From the NCBI GenBank assembly GCA_000711775.1, contig ARYC01000774.1, forward strand, positions 62,001-126,000: a stretch of 64,000 nt of DNA, written 5' to 3'. This DNA is from Oxytricha trifallax (Eukaryota; Ciliophora; Spirotrichea; Sporadotrichida; Oxytrichidae). Shown one piece after another: positions 24,601-37,072 of this stretch. Each line of letters opens with the position of its first letter. The stretch's first letter is position 1. The position numbers and the translations under genes are program-made. The notes beneath the pieces were generated by a model, which was given only the letters and a program-made list of their open reading frames with translations, was not told the DNA's origin and ran no database searches.

Positions 24601-25855
24601 TGACTTTGCTTCATGAATTATTTCTGGCTTGAATTATTCCTTATTTATATGCTTTTACATCCCTTTTGTGTCTTTGTCTTCACTCATGCGCACCATATAT
24701 AAATATTAATAAAAAATCTCACCTAAATCATCAAAAAATAACTTAAAGCATTAATAAATCCATGTCCTTGCCATGCATATGATCGTCTCTTTTTATTCCC
24801 TTGCCTATGTTTATCTTAGATTCATCTACATGCTGACTTATTTTAGAGGTTTGTTACTATTTAAAGTTCAAATCTTATCTGCCCTCAGAGCTTTATTCCT
24901 CATCGAATTTGCTACTTTTATTTTAACCTTCATTCTTAATATAAAATGAAAAATAGAGAAATATTGTATAATTCAAAATAATTGTAAAATTATGATTCTA
25001 ATTAGAATCCTGAGTTTATTATTGTAGGTCTTATAGTTCCTAGAGCCTTCTGAATTATAGTGATTAATTAAGAATAAATAAGTACAAAAATTGGTCCACG
25101 AAAAATATTTTAAATAATGATATTCATATTTTTTACGTTATTTCTAATGATAATAAAAAATTAAATACTCGCTTTATTTTAAATAATTGATTTTTCGATA
25201 AACTATAGTTTGATTTAATTGACAATTTCTTTATGCTAAAGCTTAACAATTATTTGTAGAAGTGTTAATTAAGGACTTTGACAACTTTATAAACTACTGC
25301 ATCAATTTAATCTATATAAATGGTAAATATTTTTCAAAAATAACCTCATTGTATTTCTAAAGCACAAATAATGTTTGTTATTTAATTAGTTTTTTATTTT
25401 AACTTATTTTATTCAAAATATTTTCCTTATTTTTAAATAATGTAAGTATTTTTTATTATTACTACATTAAAATCCAATGATAAAATTGGATTTTTTTGAG
25501 TTTATATAATATAAAACATCTTGTCTCTAAAATTTAAAATCCTTCTATTCCAAATACTGTATGCCAAATAAAATTGAATATTACTATTACAATAATTATA
25601 TTATCATATAAAAATAATAAATAGTATTTGATTAATTATCTAAGGAAGATTCTTCTATGTCCGAGAACTTAAAAAAACATATTTACTTATTTATATTTTT
25701 ATATAATATAATTATAAAACTTAGGTTACTGCTGGCTTATATTAGCGGATAACTTCTAGCCTGAAGATGATGAACTTGACTGAGATTTTTGATTTTGATC
25801 TTTTTCATTCTTAGAAGAGAATTAACAGCGTTAATCAACATAAAATATGATCAAA
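21668..25855 (-). CDS. Large LEA-like hydrophilic protein, about ten MDSs
   Basis: Blocks in order on the minus strand: 25830-25635 (SQSSSSSSGQKLSANIS...FSDIEESSLDN); then, through the 10-bp pointer TAATTAATCA across about 560 bp, 25075-25000; AGAAT to 24945-24765 (SSKFDEEQSSEGRQDL); CATG to 24687-24380 (SEDKDTKGMQKHINKEQF); 24130-23950 (TEYDRNIGKTHQSVEPDK, HHIEKTTDPTFNNPK); 23780-23590 (HISGHAFDPLVQGDPGQR); 23315-23205; 23045-22835 (NFGGFMKDAEKHSYKNF); 22760-22620 (ISDKMPPPEFMTDRAEAM); 22265-22190; and by ATAT 22130-21668 (SLKDSMKIFAKNNTTMEN, ending DVDNVKK-TGA). About 750 residues, hydrophilic, with repeated acidic helices. Unknown function. The start codon was not found. The two plus-strand frames over 21.9-22.2 kb are shadows. 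Confidence 0.62.
25076..25635. other. IES about 0.56 kb, pointer TAATTAATCA
   Basis: The 10-base direct repeat TAATTAATCA flanks an AT-rich insert. Joining the minus-strand blocks gives SSLDNQSLQFRRLQE without a frame change. Edges approximate to 5 bases. Confidence 0.6.
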
Positions 25856-26338
25856 ATTCATGTAAAAATTAAGATTTTGCTAATTAATTAACTTGCACTA
25901 TTTATTTAAAATTTAATGAATAGAAAATGTGTTATGATTAGGCATTTGGATAGAGAATAGTTGATTATTGATTAAATCTGGGTTTGAGCAGTAATTAACC
26001 CACTCGCTTTAATTGTTGCAATCTCATTTAATATTTATTAATTACTTTTACATATCATAAATCTCACCTAGATTTATATCAAAGAGTATAAGTAACTTTA
26101 AAATCAATTCGAGTTGAAGGTTTTTGAATTAAAAATAATAACTATTCTTTAAATTCCATTAAGAATGCTTTACTCACTCTTATTATTATTATTGCTAATA
26201 TTATAATTTATATAACCCTATCCAATCTAATGTAAAAAAAGTTAATATTACTAAAGATTCTTTTCAATTAAATTATGCACCCATTATTTAAATAACAATG
26301 AATTCTATATTGATAAATTATAGAAATGTTTTACATAT
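25856..26338. other. Intergenic, AT-rich
   Basis: Nothing supported. Confidence 0.4.
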
Positions 26339-29065
26339 TCATGTTCTTCTGTTTTTCTTAGAAACTTGACTATATTTAATTTGAGCATAACGAGAGCCAC
26401 CCAGCTATAACTTCTCTTGTTTAGTGACAACTTCTCACAATTTAGTCTTGTCGAGATTCTTGATCTTGGCTTCCGATTCATCATGTCTCTCTAGATCTCC
26501 TTTTATAATTATTTAATCACTCTACATAATTGTGTGTTTTTATGATCTCTCTGCACACCAGTATCTTTCTTGCCTTTCTGTTGTTCTCCCTTGTTCTAGT
26601 CGAATTCCTAATACTCTTTGTCCATTTGTTGCCTGGATTGGTTTTAAGATTTCTATCCATATTAAATATTCTAGGATTTTCCAGAGTCAGATTTATCTTG
26701 CTGTTGCTGCTCACCTTGGCCATACTTAAATTGCTACGAGTCTTATTGATTCTTTTATTGCATTTAGTTGTCCTTTTGTCCCCAATTTTGCTTGTTTCTA
26801 TCTTGATCTTGAGATTTACTTACTTCAGTATTTTAATTATAAAGTTACAAAGAATAAAAATAGAGGGACTAAATTTTGGACAATATGTCTCTTGGTAATT
26901 TAAGAATCAAATTGGTATAATGATTGTGAGCTCATATTCTTAGTTTGCTGGTCCTTATAAATCTGCTGTCTGTCACTATCCTAATCCAAATCTTAACGCT
27001 GCTGGTCTTTCTGTGACATATTTTTAGATTACTATTATTGTTGCAGACTACCTTAACTCCTTTGCTATTGGAATTTGTTTGTGTCGTCTGGTTCTTGCTG
27101 CAAGTGGCCAATGTCTCTCACGCCTCTCTGATCGAGATCTTGAAGCTGGCTCTCGTTCATTCTTATGTTCTCGTCGTTGTGGTAATCTTCGTCTTATTGA
27201 GAGGATTGCTGCTGGTATCTCTCGTTGTACTTCTAGTAGTCTAAAAATTATAGAGAAAGTTTTTATGTGAAGGGAAATTATAGATTCTGTTTTATAATAA
27301 ATTTGATAAAAATCAATGGGATGTGAGTTTTTAAAAAATTAAATTAGATTAGATTTCTAAATATATTATATATTGCCTTAATCAAATATATAATTTGATT
27401 TCCAATTTTGCTAACCCTATAAAATTTACATTATGATAATAAATTCAACATTTCTTCATTTTAATTAGTCTTTTTGGTCATCTTTTCCTTTAAAATCTTT
27501 CTACTCCATTTTCTGGCTTTGATCTCTTTATACATAAAAGTATATCCTCTTTCCTTTAAAAATTTAAATATTATTTTTATGAATGATTTCATTATTTATA
27601 TCTTTGTTACTGAGTGTTTAATCCTTATCCCTTGTTCATTTGTTGATTTCTCTACTGCTATTGCTCTTAGTCTCTTCTAATACATTAAATTTTCTGTTCT
27701 GATTTTATATGCTATAAACATAATCTATATAATTTAAGTCTTAGTGCTGTCTGAACTCCTCCTGACCGAGTTCGTCATATAGTTTGTTGGTTTAGTGGTC
27801 GTGCTAGTCATGATATCGCTGCTGTTGTTTCTCAAATTAGCCCTCAATGTTGGTTTGATTCTAGCCCACACTCTGTTACTATTTCTATCTGTCCTGTTTG
27901 GACTGCTGTTGCTGCTTGTCGCTAAGTGTCTGGGTTTAGTTCCAGTTCTTGCTCATGTCCTTGTTCTGATCTCCCTTCTCTATCTCCAACTTCTATTCTA
28001 TTACTATATAATAAATGCGATTATATAATTAAAGTATTATGCATGATAATATTTTAACACAACTATTTTAAATTCTTTCATTTTTTTGTCCATATCTTTG
28101 TTGAAATTCTGCTCTCTATCATAACTTACACTGCCGCTATCTTAATATAATATAAACGTTCAAAATATAAAGGATTTTGGCAATTAAACTGAAGTAAAAT
28201 TATTGTAATTAAATTAATTGGAAAGTAAATATTTCCTATTTTAATAAATGTAGGGTTTATTCAAATTCATAATTTGCTGAATATTATTAATTTGTGGTAC
28301 TTTGTTATATCATACAGGGATTATATTAACTTTTTTCTGAAAATATATATCTATTTTATATGTGATTTATCATTATTCTATAGCAATTTCATAATAAATT
28401 TTATGCAAGAAAATTCATATAGACCACTTATATGGATAATAGAATAAATATTTACTATCCTTGGATTTATTCGAAGTTGTGAACGATCTCCTAGAATCAT
28501 TTTACTAGTTGTTACCTTTCTGTTGCTTAAAATAAAAGAATAGCATTATTAATTCTTAAATTAACTTATGTATTTTAACATGCTTTTTCTTATCTATGAA
28601 CTCAGAGGATCTATTTTATTCCAAGTCTTAATTAAAGTCAGTATTTTGATAATAATTGCCATCTAAAATATGAATGCAATTGAGAAATAATTAGCAAAAA
28701 TATAGCATCAGTAACCTTTTTAGAACCTTCCTGTTGGAATCCTGAGTGAGCATTCTGTGAATCATGAGTCTTCTCACTAAAGCCCCCGTCCATGCTGGAT
28801 CTGCCTTCCTGAGACTTATTATCTTAGTAACTCATATCAAATTGCTTAATAATCTTTTCCTACTATTCTTGAAATATATATACCGTTTAAAAAGCTAGAA
28901 AATCCCAGAAAATAGTAAATATTTTTAATTTATGAATATGTAATTAAAATTTAAAGAGTAATATTCTTTCGAAAGTTTATCATATTATTATTGTTGTTGT
29001 TGCTAATTCTGTTGAAATTTCTACTGATCTTATTAATCAGATTATTAGAATGTATACTAAATTTT
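26339..29065 (-). CDS. Gln-rich LEA-class disordered protein, many MDSs
   Basis: Minus-strand blocks: 29060-28975 (poly-Gln), 28870-28715 (FDMSYQDNKSQEGRSSMDGG), 28655-28590, 28550-28480, 28150-28080 (SGSVSYDREQNFNKDMDK), 28010-27735 (NQTQTLSDKQQQQSKQ), 27690-27590, 27530-27465, 27245-26925 (NERYQQQSSQQDEDYHND, HLQQEPDDTNKF) and 26825-26339 (DRNKQNWGQKDNQM, ending QVSKKNRRT-TGA). Over 500 residues, with extreme Gln content using CAA, CAG, TAA and TAG. In the last block an in-frame TGA (26434-26436) interrupts DKTKL and EVVTKQEKLQLGGSRY; either the protein ends there or a tiny IES lies at that point. The opposite-strand Leu/Val frames are shadows. Function unknown. Confidence 0.6.
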
Positions 29066-29565
29066 CAAGAATTAATAGTATATTAAAATAAGATTATTAT
29101 TGATTTTATCTTTTGAAGCTAACGCCTTCCTGATTTTAGTCATAAAACAATATATTTTAATTACTTCTTAATTATAATTGAAATGTAAAAAAATTAAAAT
29201 AAATATAGTTCTTTGCCAATTAAAGTCAAAATATATTTTATTAATTAATACCATTATATTTTTATTTTTATTGTTGCGAGAACTGATTTTTTAATTCTAA
29301 CTTAAATAAAATATGATTTGAAATATAGAAATTAAAAAAAACAAACTTAGCTATCATAAACAAAATTTAAACTATAAAATGGATGTACCTTCATCCGTGT
29401 ACAAATAATTTATCAACAATGACATAAAATTGAATTTTCAACATAAATCATTAAATTATAATTAATTCAGCAATATTATTAATTAAATTTATATTAGTCT
29501 TAACCAGACTTACTAATCTAAACCTTAGTTATTTCTTTTTACTTATAATTTAAACAATTCCTAAG
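29066..29565. other. AT-rich spacer
   Basis: No coding block seen. Confidence 0.35.
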
Positions 29566-30030
29566 TTTATTCTTCGGATGTAAATGTGTTGCTCTTAAAA
29601 TGTATGTCGCCCTTCCAGTCTCTGAACTTACCCTCCTCACTCTCAATTTTACTGGACGCAATTTTCTCGAGTCTCCTTATCTCGGCAAGTTTCTCCTCTT
29701 CAATGTTATCCTCCACTCAATTAAAATTATATAAATACTGCTAATATAAGTACATATTTTATTTGGAAAAATCTGAAAATAATTAACATTTCGTTTTATA
29801 GGGACTTATATAAAAGGCCACTTTTCTCTTAAAGGCCCTCCAAAATGAGCTTATGATCATAGATAAATTAAATATTTTGGGGATTTTTATAAATAAATTT
29901 AAATTATAGTATTTTAATTCATAAAATTGAATTTATGGTCTCTGGTTGAGGGAGATCACTAGAGGAAGCTGGTTGTGAAGCCCTAAGCGGGAGTAGAGCT
30001 AATGGGGTCTCTTGAGAGAGCAAATGTAAA
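29566..30030 (-). CDS. Unassigned coding segments
   Basis: Minus-strand 29725-29570 is a clear coding block (EEEKLAEIRRLEKIASSKIE, then GKFRDWKGDIHFKSNTF). The block at about 30020-29935 is open on both strands; the minus reading has SQPASSSDLPQPE. I could not find a pointer that joins the two, nor a start or stop. The first block could be the 5' part of the Gln-rich gene to its left on the map, or a separate small gene. Confidence 0.4.
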
Positions 30031-30203
30031 GTTTTGCTAGATTCATCGATCAATATAGTAATATTAAAAAAATACAAAAATATAGAGAAATATATTTAAT
30101 TTTAAGAATAATTATCATAAGATAATTATTCTATTCGATAATATTAACTTTGATAGATTCCTAATTAGATTAAGATTATTATTAAGCTATAAGTATTTAA
30201 ATT

Positions 30204-30866
30204 AATTATTTGGGGGGGGGGCGATATCTGAACCTATTTTGCAGTATCTGAACCTAATGTGTTTTAAAATAGTTTAAATATTTTTCCATATATGCTTCTA
30301 GTCAATTTAGGGTCGGAGAACACGAAAAAACATCTTATAATAACGAGAGATCACTCAAAAGAGTAGAAAAAGTTACAATTAGTATCTGTTTTATTATAAA
30401 ATTTTACATAACTTTTATCTTTTTTTCACATGTTTTCTTATTCAATTTTTTAAAAATTAAACTATAGAACATACACGTGTAGTTGTAGATGATATCAATT
30501 AAGCTAATGATATTTCATCAGTACTTATATTCTAGCATAAATGCGATGAGTAAGCATATAACTCAAAGCAAGAGATGTCATCTACAACTACACGTGTATG
30601 TTCTATAGTTTAATTTTTAAAAAATTGAATAAGAAAACATGTGAAAAAAAGATAAAAGTTATGTAAAATTTTATAATAAAACAGATACTAATTGTAACTT
30701 TTTCTACTCTTTTGAGTGATCTCTCGTTATTATAAGATGTTTTTTCGTGTTCTCCGACCCTAAATTGACTAGAAGCATATATGGAAAAATATTTAAACTA
30801 TTTTAAAACACATTAGGTTCAGATACTGCAAAATAGGTTCAGATATCGCCCCCCCCCCAATTATTT
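30204..30866. mobile_element. Palindromic element, 647 bp, with 8-bp duplication
   Basis: The element runs 30212-30858. Both arms are nearly perfect reverse complements over about 310 bases each (G10-CGATATCTGAACCTA... against TAGGTTCAGATATCG-C10). The spacer is around TGATATTTCATCAGTACTTA. An exact 8-base direct repeat AATTATTT flanks it (30204-30211 and 30859-30866). No ORF inside. An 8-bp duplication is typical of hAT-type insertion, but the G10/C10 termini are unusual; the family assignment is open. Confidence 0.85.
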
Positions 30867-31720
30867 AATAAAAACCAAAAAATTTACTACGGGTTAATGA
30901 AAATTATTTATATTCTAATTTAAAAAAACTCTTTTTTATTTATATTCTTACTGAACAAAGTTAATGGAAAAATATTTTTGTTTACAGAAATTAAAAAACT
31001 AAAATTTTATAACTAATTTTCATTAATAAAATTAATTATTCTACGAATAATGCTTTCCTATCAATATTTAAATAGGCTTAAGATACTATTAATAATAAGT
31101 AGTTTAATTAATGAATCTAGATGGATTTCTCACATTAATATCAATTTACTATTATTATATATAATCATTTTGTGCTTCAAATATAATGAAACTAAGAATT
31201 AAAATAATTGATAATTTATTATAATTGCATTTAAATTTTCACAATAAATCTATATTTTTGTCAATGATTATAAGAATGAAATCATGTATTGAATATGAAT
31301 TGAAAATTTAATATAAAATATAATTATTTTAATAGTTTGCTCTCAGTTCGAATTTAATTCATATTTATCTTATTATTCATCGTTATTAGTCAGCAGTGAT
31401 TATCTCTTTTATTCAATATAATTTAATAGTATCATTTAATGTGCTTGAATATTGCACAAAACATTTGAATAATATATGGGTTGCATTATCTTACTATATT
31501 GTAATTTTCATTATTCTCACTTGAAATAAACTTTTTTAATGATAACTTAAAATTTTAAATTAATAAAAAAATAATTCTTTACCCCAAAAACCATTAATTT
31601 AAGCTTTATAGATTAAATTTGGTAACATTTTTCTAGTTCTATACTTTTAAAGTCTTTTAATATTAATCCAGAGAAATATATAGTACTTATAGGCACTCAT
31701 TTTCTCTAAGTATAGTCTCT
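30867..31720. other. Intergenic, AT-rich
   Basis: No coding block or further repeat detected. Confidence 0.4.
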
Positions 31721-33274
31721 TCATTTCTTTTTGTCTTTATTTTGATCAGAACTTGACCCAACCACGTCCTTAAGTTTATTATTATTTATAAAAAAAGAAA
31801 TTATATATAAATTAATAACAAGTTTCTCTTGGACTGTATGCATACCTTCCATAATCTTATGTCCGACTGTCCCAGCCATATCCTTCACGCCTTCAGCTAC
31901 TTTACTCACATTTTCTGTAACCTTGTGAGTCAAAGTCTCCCCTTATTAATTTTATTTCTAGTTTTACTATCCTGAGCTGTACTATTGCTACTGTCCTGAA
32001 GAAGAGCTTTGGCTCTTTTATTATTGTAGGAATAGATTCAAAATTGGGAAATTATTTATAATTGAATTATTAATAAATCAAAATCGTGGCAGTTAAAGTT
32101 GGCCAATTTAAACGATCTTGGGCTCATTCGATAGATAATTAAAAATTAGCTGGACTTTACTATTGGCGGTACTATTTTATCGCATCCCTGGAGCGAGAAA
32201 ACTCGACTTTAATGTGAGGGTACAATTTAATGAATTTAGAGGTGTTTAATTAAAGTCGAGTTCTCTCGCTCCAGGGATGCGATAAAATAGTACCGCCAAT
32301 AGTAAAGTCCAGCTAATTTTTAATTATCTATCGAATGAGCCCTAGATCGTTTAAATTGGCCAACTTTAACTGCCACGATTTTGATTTATTAATAATTCAA
32401 TTATAAATAATTTCCCAATTTTGAATGTATTCCTACAATATTAAGAATCTGATCCGAACTTCTAGTCTTTTCCACTCCAATTGTAAGTACCGCCTCCATC
32501 ACTGCCAGCTTTAAAGTCATTCAAGTCATCTCTGCCGAATGGCTGATCAAAGTGAGTGCCACCAGAGTAAGATTTAGAATTACTGGATTGATCTTTTTAA
32601 CCGAGGTTGTAATTTGAGCCCTATTTTGAAGAATCGGATTGGCCGAATTTGCCTTGGCTGTAATCAGACTTAGATCCATATTTAAATGATAGTGCTAAAT
32701 TTTGGAAAATTCTTCTCTTTTTAAAAATAGAAATTAAGATTTTTCATTAAAATAGAATGGGGAAAATTCATTTGGACTATATATGGAAAAACAAATGAAA
32801 AAATAAAATTATACTATTTTTTAATTTTTAAGATCCTTATTTATTGTCATAGGAAGATCCAGAATCCTAGCTTCCCAAAGAGAAATTACTAGAATCTTTC
32901 TATTATGAGAAGTTATTTTCCTTTTTGCTTCTTTCCTAACCTAAGTCACCCAAGCCAGTTTTCATGTCCTACCCTGATGACTATTAGAACTTGCTTCTAA
33001 AATCAGTGGAAGTACCTTCATTCTAATTACTTGATTGATTAAAACCCGAAGATTATGATTTTTAAAATCCTGAGTCGTTCTAGTTCCTATTATCAGTACT
33101 GCTCTATCCGCTGAGATTTTTATTTTTAAGAGTTGATTCATACTCTTTTTCAGAAATGCCGCTTCCTGAACCAGCACTGAAGCTGGAAGCTTGAGCGGAT
33201 GTATCCTTGACATACCCAGCTTAGCCTGATTCTTTGTCAAATTTGCTGTATAATAAAATGCCATATCCCTTCAT
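31721..33274 (-). CDS. LEA-like Ser/Gln/Gly-rich protein carrying a MITE-type IES
   Basis: It starts MKGYGILLYSKFDKESGQAG at 33274. The first block (to about 32840) contains SGSGISEKEYESTLKNKN and many QS/SSG repeats. The second block (32690-32441) has GKFGQSDSSKQGSNYNLG and GGTYNWSGKDQKFGSDS. The third block (32023-31835) has SSSSGQQQQYSSGQQ and then a LEA-type amphipathic segment (KVTENVSKVAEGVKDMAG). Pointer AAACTT joins it to KDVVGSSSDQNKDKKK-TGA. Between blocks two and three lies the complete MITE copy 3 with TA on each side; removing it and one TA leaves TCT TAA TAA TAA AAG in frame. About 360 residues. By analogy with group 3 LEA proteins it may be a disordered protectant (inference). 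Confidence 0.7.
32024..32438. mobile_element. MITE-like element, copy 3, complete, inside a gene
   Basis: 415 bp, the same length as copy 2, with ends TTGTAGGAATAGATTC / GAATGTATTCCTACAA and TA at 32022-32023 and 32439-32440. The arms are near-perfect reverse complements. The element interrupts the coding frame of the LEA-like gene, and TA-to-TA deletion restores it. Confidence 0.9.
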
Positions 33275-34269
33275 AAATATTATAATTAACTTGATTGATG
33301 GGGTTTGGGATTAGAATCTAATTGAGTTATTAAGAATCATTTTCGTCTAATTAAGAAAATGAGAAAGGCTTTTAATTATTTATGCTTGATTTTTTGTTTA
33401 CTTTAATTTTTTCTATTTTCAAGCATATTTTAAAAAGAGTTTATTTTTCTTATATATTACAATTTTCCCTTCCGTAATTACTTTGTTTTGATATTTTTAC
33501 TTATTTAAATATATCGATTATTAATAAAATCTGATATTAACCAGAAATTCTTCTAAATTACTTTATAATCTTATTAAATTTTTTATTCTAAATTTAAATA
33601 AAATTATTAATAAATTTAATTTAATTGCTATTTTACAGTAAAATAAGCCAGAGTTAGAATATAATTTCTTAACCTCGTATTTTTATTATCTCTACAATAA
33701 ATAATATCATTTTAATTTTGATATTTTATCTGAAGTAAACTTTAATGTAATTATGGATCAAAAGGTAAAAGTTGGAATAAAATTATATAATTTAATGAAA
33801 AATTTTGATGAAAATTACAATTTAAATATCATATAATTATCAAAAAATTATAATTATGAATTGATTAGAAGCATATCTAATTTTAAGGACACCTTATTTA
33901 AATTAAATACAACTGTTTATGTATTAATTTAATTTTAACTGAAAGTAGAGGCAAGTGTATATAAATATATATATATATATATTCATAAAATTATAAATGT
34001 ACCAAATAATTATGCAAATTAAAAGGAAGATAAGTAATTAAATTTTAAAAAAAGTTTACAATATAAAGAATTATAAACTATATTTAATTTTATATCAGTC
34101 AATAATTATTTCATGAATAACTATAAACATAAAGCTGCTAAGACCATAGATAATAGATAAATAATTAATTTATGATTAAAAAAAGTTTTTCTTTTAATAA
34201 CATGAATCTTACCCAAAAATATGAAATAAATCAACTAAAAGCATTAACCCAAAACATCAATCACAAACT
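33275..34269. other. Intergenic, AT-rich
   Basis: No coding block found; contains a short TA run near 33970. The 3' end of the next gene is somewhere near 34250. Confidence 0.4.
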
Positions 34270-37072
34270 ATAAGACTAGTGATAAAAGTTGGGTTTTTAA
34301 TGGATCAAAGCTTGATGGGTTTGAAGATTGAACGTGCTAAGAGGTGTCATGACCATAAGAGATTCCGCCACCTGCTCTGCTACTCTGGCCAGTCATTCCA
34401 CTGCCACTACCTTGATAGTTTATTCCAGAGCCAAATGAATCACTCTTTCCTGATGTATCAGTTTAGCGCTCCTTCTATTGGGAGGTACCAATGTTTTCTT
34501 AAGTTTGGCCTTTGTTCAAATTATAATCGGATTTTTGGCTATAGCTACTACTTCCTGTTTGACCGATACCCTTGTCTTTAGCTGTATCCCAGCTAAAAAT
34601 AGTTCAGTAAAATGGACAATTTTTAAATCAAAGCATGGAATATAAATTAAGGAAATAAAGAAATTTTTTCTCATTAGTTTTTGTTCTTGTCAAGGTCTTT
34701 TCTGGCCTGTTTAACTTTATCAGAAACATTTTCGTATCCCTTCTGCAAAGTTTCTTTAGCTTTTTCTGCTAAATCTTGAGCCTTTTCTAGTACTGACTGA
34801 CCCATATTTTTGTCTTAATTCAGTTTACTCTGATCTCCTAACTTATCTAAGTTGTACCTATCAGAATTATCTTTGTTCATTTCTTGTGATTAACTGAATC
34901 TCTATTGGTTTTAGCCTGAGCCTTAAGATTGATTGAATTTAGATGAATCTTGGTTACCAGATCTATCAGAGTTTTGACTTTAATCAAAATTTTCATTGGA
35001 TTGTTTGAATGGTCCTTTCAAATTAGCTTCATGTTTTGGACCTTAGGAAAGATTTCCTCTGTAATTCAAATCAGAATCTGAAGTTTTTTCCTCAATATTG
35101 AACTTGTTGAAGCTGCCAGGAGAAGAGTAACTTCCCTTGGTCTATCCTCCAGCATCTTAAGTGAAGTTTTCACTTGATAGCTTGTTCCTATTTTAAGGGT
35201 TAGTTTAAGGAATGAAGTGTATAATTATTATAGTGACTTACTTGTATTAAGGCTGTTGGTATTGAGAGCCTATCCCGGCACCCCCAGCACCTCCACCTCC
35301 TTCTTAGCTTTTCTGATAAGTAAGACCTGCTCCAGATGTTGACTTATCCAAGTTAGCAGATCCGTACTTGCCACCTGATATTCCTTGACTTCCACTTGAT
35401 TACTGTTTATCACTTTGATTCATACTGAAACCTTCGTCTTACCCTTCTTCCCGTCTGTCCACAGTTGTGCTACTTGTACTTTAACCTGGCCTGTTTTCAC
35501 CAGCCTTCCAACCTGGAGTGTCTTTATCCCATGCGCTTGAAAATTTCATAAACTTAACTGATAAAGTAATGCATTTTAGTAAATATAGTAAGAATTTCTT
35601 TGATTTGCAATTTTTAATGGGATAATTCCAATTAAGGTATAAAAAATCTTTACTATCATATTATGTAATTTTGAAATTAAGTATACATTCATATAAAAAT
35701 TTTACTAAATAAAAAATATTTATTTTAAAACATCTCAAGGGATCTTTTTGCAACCTTAATGATTTTGCATTATGTTTTACAAGTATCTTTATCTTTAATA
35801 AAAAATATAAGTTTTTCATTTTTAATTCTTGGATTTTATTGTACTTGAACTTTATTGAATCATGAATTTGAAATTAAATCTAGAACTTGTAGGAATACTT
35901 TCTAGAGCACTCCAAATTTAGTCAGAAATGCTTTAATTTTCTCACAATTTACCTTTTTTGTCATAATCTTCCCATTTCTTGTCAGTAGAATCCTTTTTAC
36001 CAAAATCACTTCCACTTTGTGATTTCTACTGAGAGCTGTCGTCGCTTCCTACCATGTGTTTGACCTTCTCCTCTACGACTTCTGCTGCATCCTTGACCTT
36101 TTCATAGGCAGTTCCAGCCATACTCTTAGTTGTATCATATACAGTACTGGCAGCATCCTTGACAACTTCCTTGGTCTTATCGTAAGCAGAGCTAGACATG
36201 TCTTTGGTCTTGTCGTAGACATCCTCAGCTACTTCCTTAGTCTTGTCATAGGCAGTGCCAGCCATGTCCTTGGTCTTGTCATAGACGTTTTCTGTCATGT
36301 TCTTTGTAGAATCGTATGCTGATTTGGCAGTTTCCTTCACTGATTCTGTCAAGGTTTACTCTCCACTAATCACGCCCTTGACCTTATCTTAAACATTGTG
36401 GAAAGTATCGACGACCTTCTCTGTGGTTTTCCCAGCTAAGTTTTAGACTTTCTCAGTTACTTTCTCCACGACAGTCTTATTCTAGTCATCAAAGTCCTTG
36501 GAGTCTCTGCTTTACTGATTGTAATTTTATGATTACTGGAACGACTATTGTGATTGATCTTGTTACGATTTATAGAATGGCTGACTGGTCTCATTTGTAG
36601 TTCCAGTCTTAGAGTACATTGATGAACTACCTGGAGCTTAACCGTGACTCTGGTTGTATGAAGTGCCCTAGAATTCTCTGCCAGTGTCTTTTCCGTAATT
36701 TGAGGAGAACCCTGTTGATGATTGACCAGCGTAGCTCTTGTCAGATCCTTATGTTTTGCTATCCAAAAAAAATGTTGAAAGAAAAAAACTAAAAACTATC
36801 CTAGTCGGAGATGACTCCTGATCTTTTGAAAGAGCTTCCAGCATCGCTTCCGCTAACTTGACTCTCTTTTCCTCCACTCATGTTTGGTCCAACGTTTTCT
36901 TGAACCTTTTATTTAGCTTTTGATTTTTTACTTTTACAGTAATGAAATGCTTTTACTTAATTTTGAATTTAATAGCTGTATCCCATGCGCTTTGAGCAGC
37001 ATCCTTAGCTTTCTAGCCGATGTTTTGTCCAGCACTGTCTTGATTGCGTGGATCGTTGGTGATGCGGGCCAT
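34270..37072 (-). CDS. LEA-like protein with DKTKD/YDKTK amphipathic repeats
   Basis: It starts MARITNDPRNQDSAGQN at 37072 and has the motif AKDAAQSAWDTA. Next blocks: 36905-36800 (NMSGGKESQVSGSDAG); 36765-35950, which carries a LEA group-3-like array (VYDKTKDMAGTAYDKTKEVA, repeated with 10-11-residue spacing, then EEKVKHMVGSDDSS); 35545-35245 (SAWDKDTPGWKAGENRPG, SGGKYGSANLDKSTSG); 35185-34680 (GSFNKFNIEEKTSD..., VLEKAQDLAEKAKETLQKG); and 34590-34275 (WDTAKDKGIGQTGSSS, GSGMTGQSSRAGGG). About 800 residues. AWD-(T/K)-(A/D)-K recurs at the starts of three blocks, suggesting internal duplication or several fused paralogues. The stop was not fixed. Predicted mostly disordered, helix-forming on drying (family knowledge of LEA proteins). 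Confidence 0.7.

Noticed and set aside
26530..26898. Plus-strand hydrophobic frame resembling a membrane protein
   Set aside because: Leu/Val content comes from antisense Gln/Asn codons of the minus-strand gene.
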